From a virus, in the IMG/VR virus record IMGVR_UViG_3300042561_000440, positions 1 through 64,000 of that record: DNA of 64,000 nucleotides. The stretch is one strand, 5' to 3'. Position 1 is the first letter of the stretch. Each line of letters opens with the position of its first letter. A program made the position numbers and the translations under genes. Under the pieces are notes generated by a model, which was not told the DNA's origin, did no database searches, and saw only the letters and a list, made by a program, of their open reading frames with translations. This document shows, piece after piece, positions 8,374 to 16,245 of this stretch.

Positions 8374-9642
8374 ATGTCTCTTCCAGCCATCCCCTGCCAC
8401 TCGCCCTCGACTTTCTCCAACTGCGCCTCCGATGAGCGGGGCTACTGGAAAATCCGGGTACGGCAAGACACCGCAGAAAACTGGGCCAAGAACGACCCTG
8501 TTCTTGCCTCTGGTGAGTTTGGCTATGTGATTGGCTCTGCCAATCCGGGCCAGCTTCTGAAGATTGGCGACGGCACCCTGCGGTGGAGCCAGCTTCCTTG
8601 GCTCATGGCCACGGGTAACTCCGGGCCCCCGGGTCCAGTCGGCCCTCCCGGCGGGAACATGGCCCTGACCATTCAGGCCAACGAGCCAGCCGTTGCCCCT
8701 CTGGGTGACCTGTGGCTCCAGCCTGTTTCAGCCAGTTCAGCCAACCTGTTCATCTCCAACGGGTTTGACTGGATTTCGGCAGGCTCTGCGGGCGGTGCAG
8801 CGGGCACCATCGACACCACGGCATTCAGCTATGGCAACCCACCGTACACGGGCGGTGCCACATACATTCCGCCCAACTCCATTGCCGCCAATCCCAGCCC
8901 GGCGTACCCGCTTCAGGAGTACATCAACAGGCTGGAAGCTGCCCTGCGGAGCGGCCAGATCGCCAACTCAGGAAGCAGCACTGCCCTGTGGAGGCTGACG
9001 GTTGGCTCAAGCGTCACCATCGGCGGCCTTCTCAGCGTGGCTGGTGGCATCCGATACGGTGGAACCCTTGGGCCGATCACCAGAGCGGACGAGGAGCCCG
9101 AGTACACAGGCGGCTTTGAGCTTCCCCCTCCGACCCAAGACGGCTACCTCCGGGCCGATGCCGACGATAACAACTGGTACTTCCACGATCCGGTCATTGT
9201 CTCGGACACCCAGCCGCCGGAACCCCCGGTAGTTGGAACTCTCTGGGTCTATCCCGATGGTACGGCCCCTTCCGAGAACTTCAGCTTTGTCAACCCTCCG
9301 GTCTACGCCGACGCCCCCATAGTCGAGCAACCCAACGGGCTCTCCATTGGCCTGTCTCCAGACGGTCAGGAAATCCACCAGCCCTACATGGTTGGCGGTG
9401 TGAAAGTCCTCGTTGGCGGGAAGGCATACCTCCTGCCGCTTCTGGAAGCCCCGGCATTTGCCCCCGGGTCAGAGCCCACTCCCCTGTTCACCTACGACGA
9501 TGACCCGATCACCCAGCAACTGAACGGCACCATCATCGGCATGAACGCTGATGGCACAGAGATCACCCAGCCCTACATGGTGGGTGGCATTGCCGTCATC
9601 GTCCAAGGCAAGCGTTATTTGTTGCCGGTTATTGAAGAATAA
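8374..9642 (+). CDS. Tail fibre/adhesin with Mtd-like N-terminal domain and collagen-like segment
   Basis: It is 422 residues. Residues ~25-75 (RVRQDTAENWAKNDPVLASGEFGYV...LKIGDGTLRWSQLPW) match the small N-terminal domain found on major-tropism-determinant-like phage fibres. A short collagen-like GPPGPVGPPGG stretch follows. The C-terminus has two imperfect repeats of ~60 residues, each containing DG.EI.QPYMVGG and ending in YLLP. It is probably a trimeric receptor-binding fibre and the first of an array of related fibre genes. Confidence 0.75.
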   Translation: MSLPAIPCHSPSTFSNCASDERGYWKIRVRQDTAENWAKNDPVLASGEFGYVIGSANPGQLLKIGDGTLRWSQLPWLMATGNSGPPGPVGPPGGNMALTIQANEPAVAPLGDLWLQPVSASSANLFISNGFDWISAGSAGGAAGTIDTTAFSYGNPPYTGGATYIPPNSIAANPSPAYPLQEYINRLEAALRSGQIANSGSSTALWRLTVGSSVTIGGLLSVAGGIRYGGTLGPITRADEEPEYTGGFELPPPTQDGYLRADADDNNWYFHDPVIVSDTQPPEPPVVGTLWVYPDGTAPSENFSFVNPPVYADAPIVEQPNGLSIGLSPDGQEIHQPYMVGGVKVLVGGKAYLLPLLEAPAFAPGSEPTPLFTYDDDPITQQLNGTIIGMNADGTEITQPYMVGGIAVIVQGKRYLLPVIEE

Positions 9643-9657
9643 GGTAACGCTCAGTCC

Positions 9658-10266
9658 ATGGTCATCGACATCAAAAAACTGCGACTGCAACAGAGGAACG
9701 CTCGTCCCGAGAACAGGGAGCGAAGGCGACTGTACTCACTGGCTAATAAAGAAAAGCACGCTGCGTACTCAAAGAAATGGCGGGAAGCCAACCCTGAACT
9801 GCGGAGAGCCTCCAAGCGCAGGTGGGAAAAGGCCAACCCAGAAAAACACGCCGAGTCCACCCGCCGCCAACACCGCGAATACATGAAGAAACGCAAGGCA
9901 CAAGACCTAGACTTTCGGATTTGCGTCCAGTTGCGGGATAGGACAAGTCAAGCCATCAAGAACGAATCCAAAGCTGGCTCTGCCGTCCGAGATTTGGGCA
10001 TGAGCAGTGCCGACTTCAAGCTACACATTGCGTCCCAGTTCAGCCCCGGAATGGAATGGGAAACGTGGGGCAGTTCCTTTGAGCTTGACCACATTTACCC
10101 CCTCGCTGGTGCCGACCTGAACGACCGTTGCCAATTCAAGGCCGTAGCCAACTGGCGTAACTACCAGCCCCTGACCCCCGAAGACAACAGCACGAAGGGC
10201 GACTCCATCACTGACGCTGCCCGTGAGCGGTTTGAGGTTCTCGCCAACTTTTTGGAGGTGATGTAA
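9658..10266 (+). CDS. HNH homing endonuclease
   Basis: It is 202 residues. The N-terminal ~80 residues are basic helical repeats of the KWREANPE/RRWEKANPEKH type seen in free-standing HNH endonucleases. The HNH core is FELDHIYPLAGADLNDRCQFKAVANWRNYQPLTPEDN. It lies between two tail-fibre genes and its stop overlaps the next ATG (TAATG). It is likely a mobile gene that moves by cutting fibre-region DNA. Confidence 0.85.
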   Translation: MVIDIKKLRLQQRNARPENRERRRLYSLANKEKHAAYSKKWREANPELRRASKRRWEKANPEKHAESTRRQHREYMKKRKAQDLDFRICVQLRDRTSQAIKNESKAGSAVRDLGMSSADFKLHIASQFSPGMEWETWGSSFELDHIYPLAGADLNDRCQFKAVANWRNYQPLTPEDNSTKGDSITDAARERFEVLANFLEVM

Positions 10267-12350
10267 TGCCCGCCCCAGCCCGTCCCGCCCCCATCAAGGT
10301 CATTGCTGACTCGACCCGCTTCGCAAACGGGATCGTGGGTGTCTACACGGACGCTGAAGTCGATGCTCTGCTTGCAAATCTGCCAGCAGGAGTTGGCGAA
10401 CCCGCCATCACTGTCCACGCTGGGTCGCCCCCTGTGCCGCTCTCCGGTGACCCAACCCCGCAAGAGCTAGAAGACTCTTTTGCGGCCCTGTCCAATGGAT
10501 TGCATTACTACCCAGACGGCGGGGCTCTTATTGCTGTCTTGCGTGGAGAATATCAGACAACCATTACGATCACTGGTGCCGTCAAGTCGGTTGCCCAGAT
10601 CGTCAAGTCTTCGGCGGGCCTGCCCACTCCCGACAACCCGTCAATGGTTGTCACGCAGATGGCTGACGGGAAGTGGTTTAGGGTCAAGGGCGACAGGCGG
10701 GATCAGCCGTTTGGCGACCCGGAGATAGTTGACATCTTCAAGTTGGTCAGTGGCGGTGACCTGACGGCTCTGAATGCCTACTACACGGGGCTGGAGGTCG
10801 AGGCCCTACTGGCTCCGATCAAGAATGACATCGCAGCCTTGGCATCCAACCAAGGCCAACAGCCACAGCCGGTAGACCTTGACCTTATCAACAGCCAGTT
10901 GCAGAGCCTCGCCACCATCACCCAAGACGTGATGGACAAGGTGGACGCCAAGGCCGACAAGACCACGGTGGCAACTCTTAGCACCACCCTGATGAACTCC
11001 ATCATGGAGGTGAAGGATGACGTTTACACCAAGTCCGAAGTCGATGACAAGCTGGAAGCCGACAAGGACTTCTCCATTGCCAACGACAACGTGCTTCTGG
11101 GTCAGATCACCTCCCTCCAAGAGATCGTGTCCAATCTGGGCACTGACATCGGAACTGGCCAGATCGACGTTCTGGATGCCATTCGGGACGTTGAGATTGA
11201 ACCCTCAATGGTGTCGCTCACAGGGGATGCAAACTCCCCGATTGCGTGGAAGGGTGGCCTGTCCCTGACTCCGGTCAAAGAAGGTGACCACTGGCGGCTG
11301 AATTGGAATGACGGCAAGGCCATCCACACCCTTGTTCATGGCGACGAGTTCACTTCAGCCAATATCGTCGCCGCACTGGCTAGCCAAGACGTTTCGGTGG
11401 CGAACCTCCAGACCGGGGGGCTTGAACTCAACGAACTGTTTATGGGTGCTGCCGGTGACCGGCTCATCACTCAGGTGGCTGGTGGCTCCGAGAACACGGT
11501 TGCCTACCTGTCTGACCTATCTGGCTATGCCCCGATCTCCACGACCACGCTCATCACAACCCAGATTCAGGCACTGTTCGACAGCATCTACACCCGGGCA
11601 GAGAGCGATGATCGGTATGCGGCCAAGTCGGACAACAGCCAGAACCTTTTTGCCAAGACCATTGTGGCCCAAGCGGTTGGCTTTGGTGACTCAGCCCTAA
11701 CCCCAGCCGCCCTGACCTATACCGATACCGGAGAAGGCTTTGGCCCACGGCTGGTGTTCGCGGTTGGCATGGTCAACGACTATGTGGCCCTGCGGAGTGA
11801 CTTTGAGCCAATCAAGTCCCGCATAGACGCCCTTGAGAGCAAGGCCGAACCGGCTTCGGTTGATGCCTACACGAAGGCACAGGTTGATGCCAAGCTGGCT
11901 GCCATTAACCCGACCAGTGCCGCCAACATCAATGACCCTGCCTTGGCTGCTTTCAAGAAGTCTGTGCTTGATGAAGTGAAGTTGATGCTGGTGGGCGGCA
12001 CGAAAATGCCACCGGCAGACATTGATTGGACACCGATCATCCGAATGGAGGGCGCGAAGGAAACAGCCTCAACGCAGATTGAAGCCCGAATGCTTGGCGG
12101 GTTCATCGAACTCAAGGGGACTTTGACGTTCAATGCTGGCAGCGGCGATTGGGTGCCGCTGCGACTGCCGCCACAGTTCCCGATGGCCGAAATTGAAGCG
12201 AAATACCCGCTTGCCATGCGGCTCGTTGGGTCTGCCGTTACCTATGGCTACTGCACCGTCAGCAACAAAAACCGCGACATCTATGTAAGTCCCGGCGCAC
12301 GATCAAGCGAGGCGACATTTTCTGGCATTCGATGGAAGGCGGCGTACTGA
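10266..12350 (+). CDS. Tail fibre with coiled-coil repeats
   Basis: The 694-residue protein contains several phage-fibre repeats of the YT(K/R)(A/S)(Q/E)(V/S)D.(K/R)(L/Y) type ([44 protein letters not shown]), typical of trimeric fibre stalks. The last ~130 residues (from about WTPIIRMEG) form a compact beta-rich tip. The ATG overlaps the upstream HNH gene's stop. Confidence 0.75.
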   Translation: MPAPARPAPIKVIADSTRFANGIVGVYTDAEVDALLANLPAGVGEPAITVHAGSPPVPLSGDPTPQELEDSFAALSNGLHYYPDGGALIAVLRGEYQTTITITGAVKSVAQIVKSSAGLPTPDNPSMVVTQMADGKWFRVKGDRRDQPFGDPEIVDIFKLVSGGDLTALNAYYTGLEVEALLAPIKNDIAALASNQGQQPQPVDLDLINSQLQSLATITQDVMDKVDAKADKTTVATLSTTLMNSIMEVKDDVYTKSEVDDKLEADKDFSIANDNVLLGQITSLQEIVSNLGTDIGTGQIDVLDAIRDVEIEPSMVSLTGDANSPIAWKGGLSLTPVKEGDHWRLNWNDGKAIHTLVHGDEFTSANIVAALASQDVSVANLQTGGLELNELFMGAAGDRLITQVAGGSENTVAYLSDLSGYAPISTTTLITTQIQALFDSIYTRAESDDRYAAKSDNSQNLFAKTIVAQAVGFGDSALTPAALTYTDTGEGFGPRLVFAVGMVNDYVALRSDFEPIKSRIDALESKAEPASVDAYTKAQVDAKLAAINPTSAANINDPALAAFKKSVLDEVKLMLVGGTKMPPADIDWTPIIRMEGAKETASTQIEARMLGGFIELKGTLTFNAGSGDWVPLRLPPQFPMAEIEAKYPLAMRLVGSAVTYGYCTVSNKNRDIYVSPGARSSEATFSGIRWKAAY

Positions 12351-12352
12351 CA

Positions 12353-13315
12353 ATGCAAAACCGAAAAGCCTTTACCCTCGTTGAGTTGCTGGTGGTCATT
12401 GCCATCATCGGCACCCTCGTTGGCTTTCTCCTCCCGGCCATTCAGGCTGCGAGGGAGTCGGCCCGCAGGACCACCTGCACCAACAACCTCAAGCAGTTGT
12501 CCTTGGCCTGCATCAGCCATGAATCGGCCCAAAAGACATTCCCAAGAGGCACCAAGTGCTATGACGGCAGCTATGCCAATCTGGCCAAGAAGAGCCCGGT
12601 GGTAGACGGGGATTTGCGCTGGCATCACGATCATGCCTTTTTGAGTTACGCCCTGCCCTACATTGAGTCAGAGGCCACCATCAAGAGGTTCGATCAGGAC
12701 AAGAGCTTCACCAACGAGGCCAACAAAGAGGCCCGCAGGGGAATGCTTGCCTTGTCATTCATGGCCTGCCCTTCTGACATCGGACTCCAGAAGAACGAAT
12801 GGGACTTGGATCGCTGGGCTAGGGTTCGCATGAACTACGTCTGCAACTACGGCAACACCAACTACGGTCAGGCCACCAAGTCCGGCGTTGCCCACGGCGG
12901 TGCCCCTTTCACTATGGTGGTGGGAGTCAAGCCCGCACAGGTCACAGACGGCCTCTCCAAGACGATGTTGCTGTCCGAAACAACTGTCACAGGCCCAGAG
13001 GACTCATGGCAGGGGCCACCTTCCGATGTGTCTTTTGCAAACGGCGGGCAAACATACACCGCATGGCTCATCCCTAATAGCACTGTCTGCGAAGAGACTG
13101 TTAGGTATCCGACTGCCCTGAACGGCAGGCCAGCCGGATGTACTACGCTGGAGGATTGGGAGTTGCAGGTGCTGTCAGCCCGCTCCAAGCACCCGGCTGG
13201 TGTGGTGATAGCGAACTGTGATGGGGCCACCCGGCTCGTTGCCAATCAAGTTGACCTTGCCGTCTGGCGGTCTGCCAGCACTGCCAAGGGCGGCGAAACA
13301 CTGGTACTGGAATAA
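12353..13315 (+). CDS. DUF1559 pilin-like protein (SBP_bac_10 family)
   Basis: It is 320 residues, with start ATG 12353 three bases after the fibre stop (an earlier in-frame ATG at 12332 lies inside the fibre gene). It has a type IV prepilin N-terminus ([35 protein letters not shown]). It then carries the family signature [17 protein letters not shown]...TFPRG and a C-terminal H-x8-DG-type motif ([17 protein letters not shown]). DUF1559 proteins occur in very large numbers in Planctomycetes and are thought to be surface pseudopilins. A complete copy inside the fibre block suggests capture from the host and possible use in adsorption. The cleavage-site residue is Ala rather than the usual Gly. 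Confidence 0.9.
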   Translation: MQNRKAFTLVELLVVIAIIGTLVGFLLPAIQAARESARRTTCTNNLKQLSLACISHESAQKTFPRGTKCYDGSYANLAKKSPVVDGDLRWHHDHAFLSYALPYIESEATIKRFDQDKSFTNEANKEARRGMLALSFMACPSDIGLQKNEWDLDRWARVRMNYVCNYGNTNYGQATKSGVAHGGAPFTMVVGVKPAQVTDGLSKTMLLSETTVTGPEDSWQGPPSDVSFANGGQTYTAWLIPNSTVCEETVRYPTALNGRPAGCTTLEDWELQVLSARSKHPAGVVIANCDGATRLVANQVDLAVWRSASTAKGGETLVLE

Positions 13316-13319
13316 GACC

Positions 13320-13529
13320 ATGGCATCACTCGCATATTGGAGCGGCACGAAGTGGGTCACCATCTCCACTGGTAGTGGTGGTGGTGGCAGTGGACTGCCC
13401 GGACCTCCCGGCCCCAAGGGGGACAAAGGTGACAAGGGAGAGGACGGCAAGTCCATCTCTGTCAGCAAGCAACCTTCCCAGCCTGCTACCGCAGAGATGG
13501 GCGACGTTTGGATTCAGGAACAACCCTAA
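13320..13529 (+). CDS. Short collagen-like protein
   Basis: It is 69 residues. The N-terminus LAYWSGTKWVTIS is followed by poly-Gly, a GLPGPPGPKGDKGDKGEDG collagen-like run, and an end module DGKSISVSKQPSQPATAEMGDVWIQEQ. The end module recurs at the C-terminus of the next gene, so the two share a modular origin. It is probably a minor fibre, or a fibre truncated by rearrangement. Confidence 0.6.
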   Translation: MASLAYWSGTKWVTISTGSGGGGSGLPGPPGPKGDKGDKGEDGKSISVSKQPSQPATAEMGDVWIQEQP

Positions 13530-13547
13530 TAAGAAAGGTGATGGAAG

Positions 13548-14018
13548 ATGGCCAATAACGCATACATCTACGACGGTACAAGGTGGGTCAGCATCGTTGG
13601 TCCCGAAGGCCCGGAAGGTCCCGAAGGTCCCAAGGGCGACCCGGGCGAGGACGGCAAGGACGGCAGTGGCGTAACCATCAAGGGAACGGCCACGGTCTAT
13701 CCCCCATCTGCGACCCCCACTGCCGGTGATATGTACCTTGTCGATGACCCGGTTCCGGCTGGCTTTCCCCCCGGCACTCAGCCCGGCGACGGCCTCGTCT
13801 GGACCGGCACGGCTTGGGAAAACGTCGGTGCCATCCGTGGTCCTAAGGGCGAGCGCGGCGACAGGGGTGACAAGGGTGCTGACGGTGCCGATGGTGCCGA
13901 TGGTGCCCCCGGCGTGGACGGTCAGGCCGGTGAGGATGGCAAATCCATCAAGGTCAGCGTCCAGAACTCCCAGCCTGCTACGGCAGCGGCGGGCGATGTC
14001 TGGATAGATCCCGCCTAA
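13548..14018 (+). CDS. Collagen-like fibre protein
   Basis: It is 156 residues. The YIYDGTRWVSIVGP head is shared with the fibre at 14624 (KIYDGSDWHSIKGP). Then come collagen-like triplets, a non-collagen insert (GTATVYPPSATPTAGDMYLV...GDGLVWTGTAWENVG) also found in the fibre at 16246, a second collagen run, and the DGKSI...GDVWI tail module. The modules are shuffled among neighbouring genes. It is probably a virion surface fibre. Confidence 0.65.
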   Translation: MANNAYIYDGTRWVSIVGPEGPEGPEGPKGDPGEDGKDGSGVTIKGTATVYPPSATPTAGDMYLVDDPVPAGFPPGTQPGDGLVWTGTAWENVGAIRGPKGERGDRGDKGADGADGADGAPGVDGQAGEDGKSIKVSVQNSQPATAAAGDVWIDPA

Positions 14019-14099
14019 AGGGGGGGTATCGCTAACAAACCCCAAGAATCAGGGGGGTGCGCTGGTGGGAATGCCACCGCCCCCCTTGGAGGAAGAGCA

Positions 14100-14624
14100 A
14101 TGAGAGATTGGTCGAAGTCCAGCCCGAAAGTCCACGTTACCGCCGAGCAACTCCGTGAGATGCACCATGATCGCCGGATGTCGTTCAAGGAAATGGGTGC
14201 CCAGCTTGGGTGCGGCAGGTCGCAAGTCCAGAGGCTAATGAAGAAGCACGGCATCGAAGCACTCCCCGTAAACCGTCCAGAAAGAAGTGCCAAGATCGCC
14301 GCCAAGCGGAAAGGCCAGTTCACCCCCATGCAGGCCAAGTGGTCTGGTCGCTCCTGCCTCAAGGTCACCGTGGACGGCAAGCGAGTTCAAGCCCACCGAG
14401 CAATGGCAGAAATGATCCTTGGCCGAAAGCTCACTGCGGACGAGACAGTCCACCACTGCGACAACGACCAAAAGAACAACAGCCCAGACAACCTGTGGGT
14501 GTTTCCAACCAAGGCAGATCACACCCGATACCACCGCACCGGAGAAGTCGCCATCGGCACCATGCCGCTGGGCGAGTTTGTCATGCGGGGCCCACAACCA
14601 GTCAGCAATAACAAGGTGGCATAG
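14100..14624 (+). CDS. HNH homing endonuclease
   Basis: It is 174 residues, with ATG after GGAGGAAGAGCA. The N-terminal helix-turn-helix-like region (VTAEQLREMHHDRRMSFKEMGAQLGCGRSQVQRLMKKHGI) is followed by an HNH core (AHRAMAEMILGRKLTADETVHHCDNDQKNNSPDNLWVF). It is the second free-standing endonuclease in the fibre block and overlaps the next fibre's GTG start (TAGTG). Confidence 0.85.
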   Translation: MRDWSKSSPKVHVTAEQLREMHHDRRMSFKEMGAQLGCGRSQVQRLMKKHGIEALPVNRPERSAKIAAKRKGQFTPMQAKWSGRSCLKVTVDGKRVQAHRAMAEMILGRKLTADETVHHCDNDQKNNSPDNLWVFPTKADHTRYHRTGEVAIGTMPLGEFVMRGPQPVSNNKVA

Positions 14625-16063
14625 TGGCTAAAGACGTAAAAATCTATGACGGCTCCGATTGGCACTCCATCAAAGGCCCCAAGGGTGATGACGGAGCCAA
14701 GGGCGATGCTGGTGTGCCCGGACCAACGGCTGTTTCTGCGGACGCTGGCAATGTCCTAGAGGTAGGTGCCGATAGCCTCCTCAAGCTGGACCCCGCCAAG
14801 CTCGACTCCCGATTCGTCAACGTCACGGGCGACACGATGACCGGGCAGTTGAGGATTGAGGGGCCGTCCAGCCCCAACGGGCTTATGCACCTTGTAGGCG
14901 AAACGGCGGCTTTTACTGCCGAAAGCTACTCCAACACGGCATCCAGCGGAGCGATCTACCGTGCAAGGCGGGCGAGGGGAACATCTGCCGCACCGCTGGC
15001 CGTCCAAGCTGGCGACCGGATTCTCGGCCTGAGCCAAGCGGGCGCAAGGCAGGATGGCACCTTCCGCAATGCGGGCCTGTTTGCACTCAATGTCACGGAC
15101 ACGCCGCTCCCGACTGACAATGCGCTAAAGACTCATTGGCAGTTGTCGGCTGGCAATGGGCTGGGTACGGGCGTGAGTGTCATAGCGGAGTTCGGAATCA
15201 AGGGCTCCTTTCTCAACACCGAAGCCCTTGGCGTGAACCTCCTTGACCCGACTCACAATTTGGAAGTGGGCGGCGATACGATGTTACGCGGCCCGCTGGA
15301 AGTGGTGGGGGACATTACCAGCACAGGAACTGCCCACAACTTCGCTGCCGATAGCATCCTCGTTTCCGCCGTCAGTGGTGCCGTCAAAAAGACGGGCGAC
15401 ACCATGACGGGGCCGCTCAAGATCGAGGCACCCGCCGCTCCGAACGGATGGTTTCAAGCGGTCGGTGATGCTGCGTCATTCACGGGCGAGAGCTATTCAA
15501 ACACAGCCACCAGCGGAGCTATTTATCGGTCGAGGCGGGCGAGGGGAACTGCGTCGGCACCGCTGGCCGTTCAAGCTGGGGATCGGATTTCCTCCATGAG
15601 CCAAATGGGCCAGCGTGGGGACGGAACATGGAGGAATTGCGGTGCGATTCTTCTTGATGTTTTGGACACGCCAGCCCCGACCGACAACACGATCAAGACG
15701 CGATGGATCATTCAAGCCGGAAACGGCTCTATCGTGACGCCGATTCTGGTTATGGAGGCCGGTTCGTCCTATTTCGCCTGTCCGCGCGTTGGCATTGGAT
15801 CGGCCGTTCCAACTTGCCAGCTTGACGTTCTCGGTGACACGGCACTGCGTGGCAATGTTGATGTCACTGGCAACATCACAAGCACCGGCACGGCTCACTC
15901 GTTCGCCGCTGGCTCCATCCCCGCCCCCGCCGTTATCGGCGGCACGGCCAGCACCCCGACCGCTGGCACTGTGGCGGCATGGGGTTCGATGCGGTGGGAT
16001 GAAAACTTCCTCTACATCCGCACCGGAACAGGCTGGAAAAAAGTAGCCCTCTCAGCCCTCTAG
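14624..16063 (+). CDS. Tail fibre with collagen-like stem and tandem duplicated beta domain
   Basis: It is 479 residues with a GTG start. The head is KIYDGSDWHSIKGP, followed by a short collagen-like run. Two copies of a ~100-residue module follow, each with GDTMTG.L(R/K)IE, ESYSNTA(S/T)SGAIYR(A/S)RRARGT and APLAVQAGDRI. An end module contains TPTAGTVAAWGSMRWDENFLYIRTGTGWKKV. It is probably a receptor-binding fibre built by internal duplication. Confidence 0.75.
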   Translation: MAKDVKIYDGSDWHSIKGPKGDDGAKGDAGVPGPTAVSADAGNVLEVGADSLLKLDPAKLDSRFVNVTGDTMTGQLRIEGPSSPNGLMHLVGETAAFTAESYSNTASSGAIYRARRARGTSAAPLAVQAGDRILGLSQAGARQDGTFRNAGLFALNVTDTPLPTDNALKTHWQLSAGNGLGTGVSVIAEFGIKGSFLNTEALGVNLLDPTHNLEVGGDTMLRGPLEVVGDITSTGTAHNFAADSILVSAVSGAVKKTGDTMTGPLKIEAPAAPNGWFQAVGDAASFTGESYSNTATSGAIYRSRRARGTASAPLAVQAGDRISSMSQMGQRGDGTWRNCGAILLDVLDTPAPTDNTIKTRWIIQAGNGSIVTPILVMEAGSSYFACPRVGIGSAVPTCQLDVLGDTALRGNVDVTGNITSTGTAHSFAAGSIPAPAVIGGTASTPTAGTVAAWGSMRWDENFLYIRTGTGWKKVALSAL

Positions 16064-16072
16064 GAGTTAACC

Positions 16073-16243
16073 ATGACCGACGAGATTGATCGAGAAGTTG
16101 CCGACACTGAAGCCATGCTTGCCGAACTGAAGAAACGTCAGGCCGAAGAGGCAAAAATAACTGCCGTTCAGGACGCAGCACTTGCGAAAGTTCGTGCTGA
16201 ATGTGCAGCGGCCCGTGCCGGACATTCAATTGACGAGGAGTGA
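16073..16243 (+). CDS. Small coiled-coil protein
   Basis: It is 56 residues, with ATG 16073 after TAGGAGTTAACC. It is almost entirely an acidic/basic amphipathic helix (TDEIDREVADTEAMLAELKK...), likely a coiled coil. It is packed tightly between two fibre genes, and its ribosome site and tight spacing support translation. A fibre chaperone or trimerisation helper is possible but unproven. Confidence 0.6.
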   Translation: MTDEIDREVADTEAMLAELKKRQAEEAKITAVQDAALAKVRAECAAARAGHSIDEE

Positions 16244-16245
16244 CC

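Noticed and set aside
12332-12352. Upstream ATG of the DUF1559 gene
   Set aside because: It lies inside the fibre gene. The prepilin leader and spacing favour ATG 12353.
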